In this document: piece after piece, positions 1 through 7,724 of the stretch
Numbering within the stretch: position 1 is the first letter of the stretch
Layout of the letters: each line of letters starts with the position of its first letter
NCBI GenBank assembly: GCA_017547265.1
Contig: JAFYQC010000288.1
Span: 1 to 19,970, forward strand
Direction of reading: 5' to 3'
DNA from: Kiritimatiellia bacterium
Lineage (GTDB): Bacteria; Verrucomicrobiota; Kiritimatiellia; RFP12; UBA1067
DNA: 19,970 nt
The notes under the pieces: model-generated
The model's input: only the letters and a program-made list of their open reading frames with translations
Databases searched by the model: none
Told to the model about the DNA's origin: nothing
Position numbers and translations under genes: made by a program

Positions 1-185
1 GATGACGCTTCGGTTCGAGCAACAAGTTTAACCAAGTAAATGTATGCATCCGATGACAGGCGATGACAAACTTTTTTTGAAAAAACTTTTGCCGGTAGCC
101 AAACACCCTATTTGCAATGCTTTCGCGGGGTCTGTCCCCAAAGAATCTGCTCGGACCTTCGCTCTGCAAACATACACCTTCCTTT

Positions 186-209
186 TCTCTGCGCCTCTGC
201 GTCTCTGCG
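186..209. repeat. Three tandem 8-mers (YCTCTGCG)
   Basis: The octamers TCTCTGCG, CCTCTGCG and TCTCTGCG follow one another without a gap and are followed by TTAAACC. Similar runs of CTCTGCG-type words are, as far as I recall, dispersed in intergenic regions of many bacterial genomes. No function can be assigned from this single copy. Confidence 0.55.
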
Positions 210-227
210 TTAAACCTTAAAAACCGC

Positions 228-257
228 GACATATTGACACATAAGAGACAATATGTC
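228..257. promoter_or_regulatory. Operator-like 9-bp inverted repeat upstream of clpB
   Basis: GACATATTG (228-236) and CAATATGTC (249-257) are perfect reverse complements separated by 12 bases. A second, overlapping inverted repeat, GAGACA-ata-TGTCTC, spans 245-259. A TTGACA hexamer (234-239) lies across the left arm and could be a -35 box, although no good -10 box follows at 16-18 bases. The layout of two 9-bp arms recalls the CIRCE operator of heat-shock genes, but the sequence is not CIRCE (TTAGCACTC). It sits about 80 bases before the clpB start, so it is a candidate binding site for a regulator of clpB, or an RNA hairpin if it is transcribed. Confidence 0.45.
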
Positions 258-338
258 TCCATTTTCGCCCCATAAACGCCATTTTCCCATATGGCACCTC
301 ACTTGCTCTATATATAAGAGGAAAAAGGAGACAAAACC

Positions 339-2411
339 ATGAACGCAAATTTTGAACCGGCAGAAGACAACGAGAAGTGCCTCGAGAAGTACGGCTCCGA
401 CTTGACCGAGCTCGCACGGACTGGCAAGCTCGATCCCGTCATCGGTCGTGATACTGAAATCCGCGACGTCATTCGCATACTTTCTCGCAAGACCAAGAAT
501 AACCCCGTCCTTATCGGCGAACCGGGCGTCGGCAAGACCGCCATCGTTGAGGGGCTCGCACAGCGAATCGTAAGGGGCGACGTTCCCGAGGGGCTAAAGG
601 ACCGCACGGTCTTCGCCCTCGACATGACGGCCCTTATGGCCGGCGCGATGTACCGCGGCCAGTACGAGGAACGATTAAAGGCCGTATTAAAGAAGATAAA
701 GGAATCTGAAGGAAAGATCATCCTCTTCATCGACGAAATCCACACCATCGTCGGCGCAGGCAAGACCGAGGGCTCCTCTGACGCAGGCAATATGCTCAAG
801 CCCCTTCTCGCCCGCGGCGAGCTTCACTGCGTCGGCGCAACTACGCTCGACGAGTACCGCAAGTACATGGAGTCCGACAAGGCGCTCGAGCGCCGCTTCC
901 AGCCGGTGCAGGTCGCAGCGCCCAGCGAGGAGGACGCGATTTCGATCCTGCGTGGCATAAAGGAGCGCTTCGAAAAATACCACAACGTCCACATACGAGA
1001 CGAAGCACTCGTTAGCGCAGTCGTTCTCTCTTCGCGCTACATCCAGGACCGCTTTCTCCCAGACAAGGCAATCGACCTTCTCGACGAAGCGTGCGCGCGC
1101 ATCCGCACTGAGATGGACTCGTGCCCACAGGAGCTCGACGAGATTTCGCGACATGTGCGCCGACTCGAGATCGAGGAGATCGCGCTTAAGAAGGAAAAAG
1201 ACGACGCGTCCGCGAAGCGACTCGAAGAACTGCAAGCAGAGCTGAAGGGTCTGCGCGAGAAAATGGACGCCATGACGGCGCAGTGGAAGCACGAAAAGGC
1301 GGCTATCGAAGAGGTGCGCAAGGTTCGTGCGGATCTCGAGCAGGCGCGCATCCGCCACCAGCAGGCCGTGGACGCAGGCGATCTCAACGCAGCGGCGAAG
1401 CTGCAATACGGCGACATTCCTGCGCTTGAAAAGCGCCTGCGCGAGCACGAGGCCGCGGTAAAGTGCGGCGACGCAGCGCTTCTGAGCGAAGTCGTTACTT
1501 CGGACGAAATCGCGGAAGTCGTCTCGCGCTGGAGCGGCATTCCCGTGACGAAGCTTGTAGAGGGCGAACGCGAGAAACTTATGCGCCTCGGCGCCACGCT
1601 GCACGAACGCGTGATCGGCCAGGACAAAGCGGTAGACGCAGTTGCCGACGCGGTGCTAAGGTCTCGCGCCGGAATCAAGAACCGCAACCGCCCTGTCGGC
1701 GCGTTCCTCTTCCTCGGGCCCACGGGCGTCGGCAAGACAGAGCTCGCAAAGGCGCTCGCGCAGGAACTCTTCGACGACGAGAATGCGATGGTGCGACTCG
1801 ACATGTCGGAGTACATGGAGAAATTCGCAGTCTCGCGTCTCGTTGGCGCGCCGCCCGGATACGTCGGTTTCGACGAAGGCGGGCAGCTCACCGAGGCCGT
1901 GCGCAGGAAGCAGTTTTCGGTCGTCCTTCTCGACGAGATCGAGAAGGCGCATCCAGACGTCTTCAACGTACTTCTCCAGGTGCTCGACGACGGACGGCTT
2001 ACCGACAGCCACGGCCGTACGGTGTCGTTCAAGAACACGGTGATAATCATGACTTCGAACGCACCGAAGGACGCGCTCAAGGACATCTTCCGCCCCGAGT
2101 TCCTGAACCGTCTCGACGAAATTCTCGAGTTCGACTCGCTGAACGAAAAGCAAATAGCCGAGATCGTGAAGCTGCAGCTGAAGGACTTCGCAAAGCGTCT
2201 CGCGGAGCAGGACTTCAAACTTGTCGTGGACGACAAGGCGCTTGCTCAGCTCGCGAAGGACGGCTACGACCCCGCGTTCGGCGCAAGGCCCGTTAAGCGC
2301 GCGATCCAGCGCGAACTCGAGAACCCGATCGCGAAGAACATCATCGCGGGGAAGTATCTCCCGGGAGCCGAGATCAAGGTCACGGCGAAGAACGGCGCGA
2401 TTGTCGTGTAA
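339..2411 (+). CDS. clpB: ClpB-type disaggregase lacking the N-terminal domain
   Basis: AAA+ ATPase of the ClpB/Hsp104 family, which rescues aggregated protein in the cytoplasm together with the DnaK system. NBD1 has Walker A GEPGVGKT (residues 60-67), Walker B IILFIDE (127-133), pore tyrosine in MYRG (Y105) and paired arginines R185-R186. A long coiled-coil M domain covers about 274-372, which separates ClpB from ClpA and ClpC. NBD2 has Walker A GPTGVGKT (460-467), Walker B VVLLDE (528-533), pore loop GYVG (Y508) and an arginine at R591. The start is set by AGGAG (326-330) eight bases before ATG, and it matches the short internal-start form of E. coli ClpB: the usual ~145-residue Clp_N domain is absent. 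NBD2 is also about 20 residues short between MTSN (571-574) and FRPEF (584-588). Both core ATPase sites look intact. The gene stands alone and converges on the next gene. Confidence 0.93.
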   Translation: MNANFEPAEDNEKCLEKYGSDLTELARTGKLDPVIGRDTEIRDVIRILSRKTKNNPVLIGEPGVGKTAIVEGLAQRIVRGDVPEGLKDRTVFALDMTALMAGAMYRGQYEERLKAVLKKIKESEGKIILFIDEIHTIVGAGKTEGSSDAGNMLKPLLARGELHCVGATTLDEYRKYMESDKALERRFQPVQVAAPSEEDAISILRGIKERFEKYHNVHIRDEALVSAVVLSSRYIQDRFLPDKAIDLLDEACARIRTEMDSCPQELDEISRHVRRLEIEEIALKKEKDDASAKRLEELQAELKGLREKMDAMTAQWKHEKAAIEEVRKVRADLEQARIRHQQAVDAGDLNAAAKLQYGDIPALEKRLREHEAAVKCGDAALLSEVVTSDEIAEVVSRWSGIPVTKLVEGEREKLMRLGATLHERVIGQDKAVDAVADAVLRSRAGIKNRNRPVGAFLFLGPTGVGKTELAKALAQELFDDENAMVRLDMSEYMEKFAVSRLVGAPPGYVGFDEGGQLTEAVRRKQFSVVLLDEIEKAHPDVFNVLLQVLDDGRLTDSHGRTVSFKNTVIIMTSNAPKDALKDIFRPEFLNRLDEILEFDSLNEKQIAEIVKLQLKDFAKRLAEQDFKLVVDDKALAQLAKDGYDPAFGARPVKRAIQRELENPIAKNIIAGKYLPGAEIKVTAKNGAIVV

Positions 2412-3812
2412 TCAGATGCTCCAGCCGCCGATCCCAAGACACCGGCATATCTCGGAGACGAGGATCGCGCCGATCAGGATTGGCGCGACAAAGCGCACCA
2501 TGATGACATAGAAAAGCCGGAAGCCGACGCGCTCGCCGCTGCGCTGGCATTCTGCGAGGATTCGCTTGGGGCTCAAGATCCAGCCGACGAACACGCAGAT
2601 GAGCGCGGCGACGATCGGCGTCAGGATGTTCATCGACGTGTCGAAGAAGTCGAGCGGCGGAAGGCCGAAGAACTTAAGCGAGCTCCACCGCCCGTATCCG
2701 AACGCCGAGAGCGAACCGATCGCGACACACCATACGCCGATTACCGCGACGGATTTGCCGCGGCTCGTCTTGAAGAAGTCGCAGACAGCGGCAACAAGCG
2801 CCTCCGTCATCGAGATGGCGCTCGTGAGCGCCGCGAAAAGAACGAGCGTGAAGAAGAAGAGCCCAATCCACGGTCCTGCCACGCCAAGCGAAAGGAAGAC
2901 CTTCGGAAGCGTCTCGAACATGAGGCCAGGGCCTGCGTCGATCGCCGCACGGCCGCCTTCAGCCGCGCCAGCAGAGGCGAACACTACGACGACCGGGATT
3001 ATCATAAAGCCCGAGAGGATCGCGACGAAGGTATCCGCCGCGACGATCCTCACCGCCGCCTTGGGCACCGAGTCTCGCCGCCTCATGTAGCTGCCGTAGG
3101 TGATCATGATTCCCATCGCAAGCGAAAGCGAGTAGAACATCTGCCCCATCGCGCCAAGCACGACCTTGCCGACGTTGTCGCACGACGAGAAGTCTGGAAC
3201 AAGGTAGTACCTGATTCCCGCGCCAGCGCCTGGAAGCGTCGCGACATACACGGAAAGCGCGACGGCCATTACAAGAAGAGCCGGCACAAGGACGAGGTTC
3301 GCCTTCTCGATGCCGTTTTTAACGCCGAGGACAATCACGATGAGGACTGCCGCCGTAAAGACGCACATTGCCACGAACGGCGCCCATGGCGCGACGACGA
3401 ACGCGTCGAAAAACGCCTTAGGGTCTGCGGCCGGCGCAATTCCCGCGAAGGCCGTTCCCGCATACGCCGCGAAGTAGCGGACGACCCACCCGCCGATGAC
3501 GTTGTAGTACGGCAGGATGAAAAGCGGCACGAGAGTCGCGAGGACGCCGAGGAAGTTCCACTTCGGATACCCAAGCTCGCCGAACGCAGTGAGCTGGCTC
3601 TGCCGAGCGTAGCGCCCGATCGCGATCTCGGTGATGAGCAGAACGAAACCGAGCGTGAGCGAGAGCGCGAGGTAGACCGCGATGAATACGCCGCCGCCAT
3701 ACCGAGCCGCGAGATAGGGAAAGCGCCAGAGGTTGCCAAGACCTATGGCAGATGCCGCCGCCGCAAGCACGAATGCAACCGAACCAGACCAGCTTGCGCG
3801 ATTCGTCTTCAT
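2412..3812 (-). CDS. Sodium-dependent transporter, NSS (SNF/LeuT) family
   Basis: Inner-membrane symporter of the neurotransmitter:sodium symporter family, whose bacterial members usually import amino acids with Na+. The family hallmark in TM1 is clear: ASAIGLGNLWRFPYL (about residues 21-35), with the glycine-rich GGGVF just after. TM6 carries FYSLSLAMG and TM8 carries AALTSAIS, the regions that shape the Na+ and substrate sites in LeuT. I count about 11 membrane segments in 466 residues, the usual bacterial pattern (as in MhsT and TnaT) rather than the 12 of LeuT. The substrate cannot be read from the sequence. The start ATG has no strong ribosome site and lies 14 bases after the stop of the AI-2E gene, so translation is probably coupled to it. 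The stop codon abuts the clpB stop on the other strand. Confidence 0.92.
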   Translation of the reverse strand: MKTNRASWSGSVAFVLAAAASAIGLGNLWRFPYLAARYGGGVFIAVYLALSLTLGFVLLITEIAIGRYARQSQLTAFGELGYPKWNFLGVLATLVPLFILPYYNVIGGWVVRYFAAYAGTAFAGIAPAADPKAFFDAFVVAPWAPFVAMCVFTAAVLIVIVLGVKNGIEKANLVLVPALLVMAVALSVYVATLPGAGAGIRYYLVPDFSSCDNVGKVVLGAMGQMFYSLSLAMGIMITYGSYMRRRDSVPKAAVRIVAADTFVAILSGFMIIPVVVVFASAGAAEGGRAAIDAGPGLMFETLPKVFLSLGVAGPWIGLFFFTLVLFAALTSAISMTEALVAAVCDFFKTSRGKSVAVIGVWCVAIGSLSAFGYGRWSSLKFFGLPPLDFFDTSMNILTPIVAALICVFVGWILSPKRILAECQRSGERVGFRLFYVIMVRFVAPILIGAILVSEICRCLGIGGWSI

Positions 3813-3826
3813 GGCGGCAGCAACCG

Positions 3827-4921
3827 TCAGACAACGGGACGGATGTACTTAGACTTTAACGCGCGCCACAGCACGACGCAGAACGCCGAGAGCGGAATCG
3901 CAAGGAGAAGCCCGAGGACGGGACCGAGGACAATTCCCCAGAAGAAGAAGGAGAAGATTACGCCCGCATAGCCGAGCCCGGTCTTGTTGCCCTGGATCTT
4001 CGGCGTAATGAGGTAGCCGTCGAGGACCTGGCCGATCGCCCACACGACGAGGACGAGAACGAGCCGCGTCATCGACCCGCTTGCGCCAAAGTAGGCGAGT
4101 GGCATCGCGATCGGAAGACACACGACCGTGCCAAAAAGCGGAACGAGGTTGAGGACGCCAAGCATGAAGCCAATGAGAAAGCCATAGGGAAGTCCGACGA
4201 GCGCGAAGCCGAGCCCGTAGTACACGCCCTCGATAAGGCAGATGACCGTCTGGCGCTGGAAGAAGCTCACTAGTATCTCGACAAACGCGTCGATCTGCTC
4301 GGCGGCGAAGTCGCGCGTCTCTGGCTTGAGGAACGCAAGCTGCGAGACGACATCGCTGCCACGCCTCGGCTTGGACGTAAGGAAGAACACGAAGAAGATC
4401 AGCGTCACGAGCGCGGAAAGAATTCCACCGACGAACTTGAGCGCGCCAGTGCCCGCCTTGAGCGCCGCGCCGCCGTAGTTCGTGTAGAGATCGCCCAAGC
4501 TATCGTAGCGCACGCCGAGCTGATCGAGAAGCGATACCGACTTCGGAAATGTCGCCTTAAACCATTCGACGACATGGTTTGCCATCGTCGGCCCCTGCCG
4601 TATAAGGTTCGATATCTGGTCAACCGTGACAGCGCCAGCATACCAGAGGAAGAACCCAAGCGGAACGAATATCGTAAGCAGCATCGCGGCAAGCGCAAGC
4701 GTCGGATTCCTCACCTGCCTCTGCCACCATTCGTAGTAGGGCTTGAAGAAGAGCGACAGGAAGAAGCCCAGCACGACAGGGATTATCGCGGACGAAGCAA
4801 ACGAGAGCACCTTGAAGACAACCCACAGCACAAAAGCAGTGAAGGCGAACACAAGCGACAGCGACAGGACTGTAATTCCCGCCGCTATCGTCTTCTTTTG
4901 ACCGTCGGTGAATTCAATCAT
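3827..4921 (-). CDS. AI-2E family transporter (UPF0118 permease)
   Basis: Polytopic inner-membrane protein of the AI-2E family (PF01594). Its 364 residues show the family layout: two hydrophobic segments near the N terminus (about 14-58) and one at about 75-97, a polar middle region (100-165), then a cluster of C-terminal segments. The conserved C-terminal patterns GVLNLVPLFGTVVCLPIA and GQVLDGYLITPKIQGNKTGL are plainly present. Despite the name, few members move autoinducer 2. Others are reported as ion antiporters or exporters, so the substrate is open. The start lies 4 bases after the metG stop (TGA-AACG-ATG) with no clear ribosome site, which points to translational coupling inside an efp-metG-led operon. 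Confidence 0.9.
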   Translation of the reverse strand: MIEFTDGQKKTIAAGITVLSLSLVFAFTAFVLWVVFKVLSFASSAIIPVVLGFFLSLFFKPYYEWWQRQVRNPTLALAAMLLTIFVPLGFFLWYAGAVTVDQISNLIRQGPTMANHVVEWFKATFPKSVSLLDQLGVRYDSLGDLYTNYGGAALKAGTGALKFVGGILSALVTLIFFVFFLTSKPRRGSDVVSQLAFLKPETRDFAAEQIDAFVEILVSFFQRQTVICLIEGVYYGLGFALVGLPYGFLIGFMLGVLNLVPLFGTVVCLPIAMPLAYFGASGSMTRLVLVLVVWAIGQVLDGYLITPKIQGNKTGLGYAGVIFSFFFWGIVLGPVLGLLLAIPLSAFCVVLWRALKSKYIRPVV

Positions 4922-4925
4922 CGTT

Positions 4926-7052
4926 TCAGGTTACGCTTGTTCCGCCACCCGCGCATGATGCGGGCGAGACAACTCCTCCGCAGACACCCGGCTCGCCGGC
5001 GAAGAGAATCATGCCTTCGCTGACGCCGACCGACATCTTCCTCGGCGCGAGGTTCGCGACGAAGACGACTTCCTTCCCGACGAGCGCGGCGGGGTCGGGA
5101 TAGGCCCCGCGTATTCCAGAGAAGATCGTGCGCTTCCCGAGCGAGCCCGCATCGAGAACGAACTTAAGCAGCTTCGAGCTCTTCGGAACGATTTCGCAGC
5201 TCTCCACAACGCCAACCCTGAGGTCGAGCTTCTCGAAATCTGGGAAGGCGATTTCGGGCTTGAGTGGAACAACGACCGGGGCCTCTGGCGTCCCCGCACC
5301 CCCGCCTGCGGAACTTTCTTTTCCTTTGTTCTTGCTCGCCCTCGACTCGTGGGCGACTTCGCCGGAGTCGGCGGGCTTAACAGTCGCCGCGGCGATCATC
5401 GCGTCAACCTGTTTTGAGTCGATGCGGCTCGCGAGATACTCGTAAGGCCCAAGCGATACGCCCTCAATGGCCGTGTCGCGGGAATCCCATGTCCACTCCG
5501 TCTCGCCGAAGAGCTTCATCGCCTTGTCGGCGTAGACAGGGAGAATGGGCTTCAGGTAAATTGCCAAGATACGGAACGCATTGAGCGCGGCCGTCAGGAC
5601 GACGCGAGTCACCTCTGCGTCGGTCTTGACCGTCTTCCACGGCTCCTTGCGGTCGAAATACTCGTTCGCCGCGTCTGCGAGGCGACAGATCTCGACGACC
5701 GCCAAATTGAAACGGCGATCCTCGTAGTAGCGCGCAATCGTCTCTCCGCCATCGCGGAGCTTCTTCAAAAGCGCCAGTTCCTCGTCGTGCCCTGCGAGGC
5801 TCGCGAGCGTGCCGTCGAGCTTCTTCTGGAGCATCTGCGCAGAGCGCGAGGCGATGTTCGTGATCTTGCCGACGAGATCGGAGTTCACTCGCTGGACGAA
5901 GTCCGCGAGATTCAAGTCCATGTCGTCCGTCGTGCCACCGAGCTTTGCCGCATAGTAGTAGCGGAGCGCCTCGGGCGGCAGATGGTCGAGGTAGGTGCGC
6001 GCGTTGACGAAAGTGCCCTTCGACTTCGACATCTTCTCGCCGTTGACGGTGAGAAAGCCGTGGACGAAAATCTTGTTCGGCTGCTGGAAGCCGGCGACAT
6101 TCAGCATTCCCGGCCAAAAGAGGCAATGGAAGCGGATGATATCCTTGCCTATAAAGTGATAATGCTCCACCTTGGGTAGGGGTTCGGGGGTGCCCGAGCC
6201 CCCGGTTGTTGTCCCCCACCAGTCCTCGAACTTCTCGCCGTTCTTCTCGCACCAGTTGCGGAGCGAGGCGAGATAGCCAATCGGCGCGTCGACCCAGACG
6301 TAGAAGAACTTGTCCTTGTGGCCGGGAATCTCAAAGCCGAAGTACGGCGCGTCGCGCGAGATGCACCAGCCGCGCAGGGGCTCCTTGAACCACTCGAGCA
6401 GTTTGTTCGAAACATCGCTCGTCGTGTGTCCTGGAATCCACTTCTCGAGGAAGTCGTGCTGCGGCTCGAGCTCGAAGTAGAGGTGCTCCGACTCCTTCAC
6501 GACTGGCGTTCCACCGCAGGTCGTGCACTTCGGACTGCCAAGCTCCTCGGCGCCGTAGGTAGAGCCGCACTTGTCGCAGCTGTCGCCGTACTGTCCCTCC
6601 GCGCCGCACTTGGGGCAAGTACCCTTCACGAAGCGGTCGGGGAGGAACATCTTGCAGTGCTCGCAGTAGAGCTGGGGCGACGTCTTGCGCGTGATGCCGC
6701 CCGACTTCTCCATCGCCGCGAAGAACTGCTCGGAAAACGCCTTGTTCTCGGGCGAGTTCGTAGAGTAGTAGTTGTCGAAGGCGACTTGGAAGTCGGTGAA
6801 GTCCTTGAGGTGTATCGCGTGCGTGCGCGCGATGAGGTCTTCGGGCGAGATGCCTTCCTTGCGGGCGCGGATCATCACGGGCGTGCCGTGCGTATCGTCC
6901 GCGCAGACATAGACGCACTCGTTCCCGCGCAGCTTCTGGAATCGCACCCAGAAGTCGGTCTGGATGTATTCCACCAGGTGCCCGAGGTGGATGTCACCGT
7001 TGGCGTACGGAAGCGCGCTCGTAACGACTATGCGTCTCTTCTTTTCCGGCAT
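4926..7052 (-). CDS. metG: Methionyl-tRNA synthetase with C-terminal tRNA-binding domain
   Basis: Class I aminoacyl-tRNA synthetase that charges tRNA(Met). The signature HLGH (HIGH motif, residues 22-25) and KMSKS (340-344) are intact. The connective insertion carries eight cysteines in four CxxC pairs (C130/133, C146/149, C159/162, C176/179), the two-zinc type. The anticodon-binding helical domain follows (about 380-550). An OB-fold EMAPII-like tRNA-binding domain closes the protein (about 600-700, with LRVGVVESCEIVP and RKMSVGVSEGMI). Start: GGAG seven bases before ATG (GGAGACCAACC-ATG), 27 bases after the efp stop. Two Gly/Thr/Pro-rich stretches are unusual. GTTTGGSGTPEPLP (280-293) adds about 10 residues before the conserved YHFIGKDI when set against E. 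coli MetG. AGGGAGTPEAPVVV (582-595) sits in the linker to the tRNA-binding domain. Both are encoded by GC-rich, hairpin-forming DNA. Confidence 0.96.
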   Translation of the reverse strand: MPEKKRRIVVTSALPYANGDIHLGHLVEYIQTDFWVRFQKLRGNECVYVCADDTHGTPVMIRARKEGISPEDLIARTHAIHLKDFTDFQVAFDNYYSTNSPENKAFSEQFFAAMEKSGGITRKTSPQLYCEHCKMFLPDRFVKGTCPKCGAEGQYGDSCDKCGSTYGAEELGSPKCTTCGGTPVVKESEHLYFELEPQHDFLEKWIPGHTTSDVSNKLLEWFKEPLRGWCISRDAPYFGFEIPGHKDKFFYVWVDAPIGYLASLRNWCEKNGEKFEDWWGTTTGGSGTPEPLPKVEHYHFIGKDIIRFHCLFWPGMLNVAGFQQPNKIFVHGFLTVNGEKMSKSKGTFVNARTYLDHLPPEALRYYYAAKLGGTTDDMDLNLADFVQRVNSDLVGKITNIASRSAQMLQKKLDGTLASLAGHDEELALLKKLRDGGETIARYYEDRRFNLAVVEICRLADAANEYFDRKEPWKTVKTDAEVTRVVLTAALNAFRILAIYLKPILPVYADKAMKLFGETEWTWDSRDTAIEGVSLGPYEYLASRIDSKQVDAMIAAATVKPADSGEVAHESRASKNKGKESSAGGGAGTPEAPVVVPLKPEIAFPDFEKLDLRVGVVESCEIVPKSSKLLKFVLDAGSLGKRTIFSGIRGAYPDPAALVGKEVVFVANLAPRKMSVGVSEGMILFAGEPGVCGGVVSPASCAGGGTSVT
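5268..5309 (-). repeat. In-frame GC-rich insertion 1 in metG linker
   Basis: This DNA encodes AGGGAGTPEAPVVV (residues 582-595) between the helical domain and the C-terminal OB fold of MetG. It contains short G-run/C-run pairings (for example GGGG at 5278-5281 with CCCC at 5292-5295). Read on the metG strand it matches the second metG insertion at about 18 of 26 aligned bases (my hand alignment), and both encode G-x-GTPE. Low-complexity linker sequence alone could also explain it. Confidence 0.4.
6174..6220 (-). repeat. In-frame GC-rich insertion 2 in metG catalytic region
   Basis: This DNA encodes about GTTTGGSGTPEPLP (residues 280-293), a stretch roughly 10 residues longer than E. coli MetG has before YHFIGKDI. 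On the plus strand, GGGGTTCGGG (6179-6188) pairs with CCCGAGCCCC (6193-6202) over 10 bp with one G-T wobble and a 4-base loop. The outer ends, GGTAGGGG (6175-6182) and CCCCCACC (6213-6220), are complementary at 7 of 8 positions. The left end starts with the same seven bases as the palindrome in tlyA (GGTAGGG). Confidence 0.5.
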
Positions 7053-7079
7053 GGTTGGTCTCCGACCCGCAAAGCGGCC

Positions 7080-7655
7080 TTACTTCGTCGAAGTGCGGTC
7101 GTTGTACTCGCCCGTCTCGGTGTTGATGCGGATCACGTCGCCTTCGTTGATGAAGAGCGGAACGGCCAGCGTATAGCCGCCCTCGACGGTCGCCGGCTTC
7201 GTAACCTTGCCGGACGCGGTGTTGCCCTTGACGCCGGGCTCGACCTTGACGACCTTGCGCTCGACGAGCTGCGGGAGGTCGACGCCGATGACCTTGTCGT
7301 TGAAAAAGAGCGCCTTGACTTCCATCTCGTCCATGAGGAAGTACTTCTTGTCGCCCATGACGTCGTAGCTGACGCGGATTTCCTCGAAGTTGTCGTCGGT
7401 GAAGACGAACGCCGTGCCGTCGTCGTAGGAATAGGTCACGCTCATCTGCACGAGCTCGGGCTTCTCGAACTTGTCGCCCGAACGGTAGCTCTTGGTGCAG
7501 CCGCCGCCGGTCATCATGTTGCGCAGCTTGCAGTTGTAGATCGCCTGGCCCTTGCCCGGCTTAGAAAACGAGAACTCCGTGATTTCCCACGGCTCCCCGT
7601 CAATAAGAAGCTTCACTCCCTTGTGCAGCTCTCCGGCTCCGATTACTTCGCCCAT
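7080..7655 (-). CDS. efp: Elongation factor P
   Basis: Cytoplasmic translation factor that relieves ribosome stalling at proline runs. The 191 residues form the three EF-P domains: the KOW-like domain I (about 1-65) with the exposed loop SKPGKGQA (31-38), and the OB-fold domains II and III. K35 in PGKG is the position modified in EF-Ps that use lysine (EpmA/EpmB route or others); no modifying enzyme is encoded in the window. I chose the ATG at 7655 because MGEVIGAGELHKG matches the family N terminus and AGGAG lies eight bases before it (AGGAGCCAAAAA-ATG). The frame stays open upstream into tlyA but that part has no EF-P likeness. A possible promoter lies in the 58 bases before it. metG follows after 27 bases. 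Confidence 0.96.
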   Translation of the reverse strand: MGEVIGAGELHKGVKLLIDGEPWEITEFSFSKPGKGQAIYNCKLRNMMTGGGCTKSYRSGDKFEKPELVQMSVTYSYDDGTAFVFTDDNFEEIRVSYDVMGDKKYFLMDEMEVKALFFNDKVIGVDLPQLVERKVVKVEPGVKGNTASGKVTKPATVEGGYTLAVPLFINEGDVIRINTETGEYNDRTSTK

Positions 7656-7695
7656 TTTTTGGCTCCTGTTTCCTTTAATGGTTAAAAACAGGAAT

Positions 7696-7724
7696 AGTAT
7701 ATCAAAAATCGGGCTATAATGAAA
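7696..7724 (-). promoter_or_regulatory. Possible promoter for efp-metG operon
   Basis: On the minus strand TGATATACT (7703 down to 7696) fits an extended -10 box (TGnTATAnT). TTTCAT (7724 down to 7719), 17 bases upstream, is a poor -35 box. It overlaps the end of tlyA and leaves about 40 bases to the efp start. The same TGnTATAAT form occurs at two other minus-strand gene starts in the window, which raises confidence a little. Confidence 0.4.

Larger units (their letters stand above)
1..338. other. Gene-free region upstream of clpB
   Basis: No convincing coding region is seen here. The stretch holds several small repeats: two copies of CGATGACA (51-58 and 61-68), a GGGG-tctgt-CCCC inverted repeat (127-139), three tandem 8-mers (186-209) and a 9-bp inverted repeat (228-257). 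An A/T-rich patch (about 68-90) could belong to the end of an upstream transcript. The last 30 bases are A/T-rich (TATATATAAG at 309-318) and lead into the clpB ribosome site, so the clpB promoter probably lies in the right half. The sequence CCCCATAA at 268-275 resembles the -10 box of heat-shock sigma factor promoters, but I see no matching -35 box. Confidence 0.6.

Noticed and set aside
1..30. GGTTCGAGC resembling a tRNA T-loop at the left edge
   Set aside because: The flanking bases do not form a T stem and the required C after the loop is missing.
687..2236. Two long minus-strand open frames opposite clpB (687-1604 and 1037-2236)
   Set aside because: They mirror the conserved ClpB frame, are Ser/Arg-rich, and have no family likeness.
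4940..4990. Short GC-rich pairings at the 3' end of metG as a terminator or third coding palindrome
   Set aside because: The stem is imperfect and short, there is no T run, and the encoded C terminus (GGVVSPASCAGGG) fits the normal end of the MetG tRNA-binding domain.
6318..7685. 455-residue plus-strand open frame opposite metG and efp
   Set aside because: It is antisense to two clearly conserved genes, has a repetitive Arg/Leu/Val/Asp composition typical of reversed GC-rich codons, and no recognisable domain.
7715..7720. TATAAT on the plus strand at the end of tlyA
   Set aside because: There is no -35 box, no extended -10 TG, and no plus-strand gene downstream.
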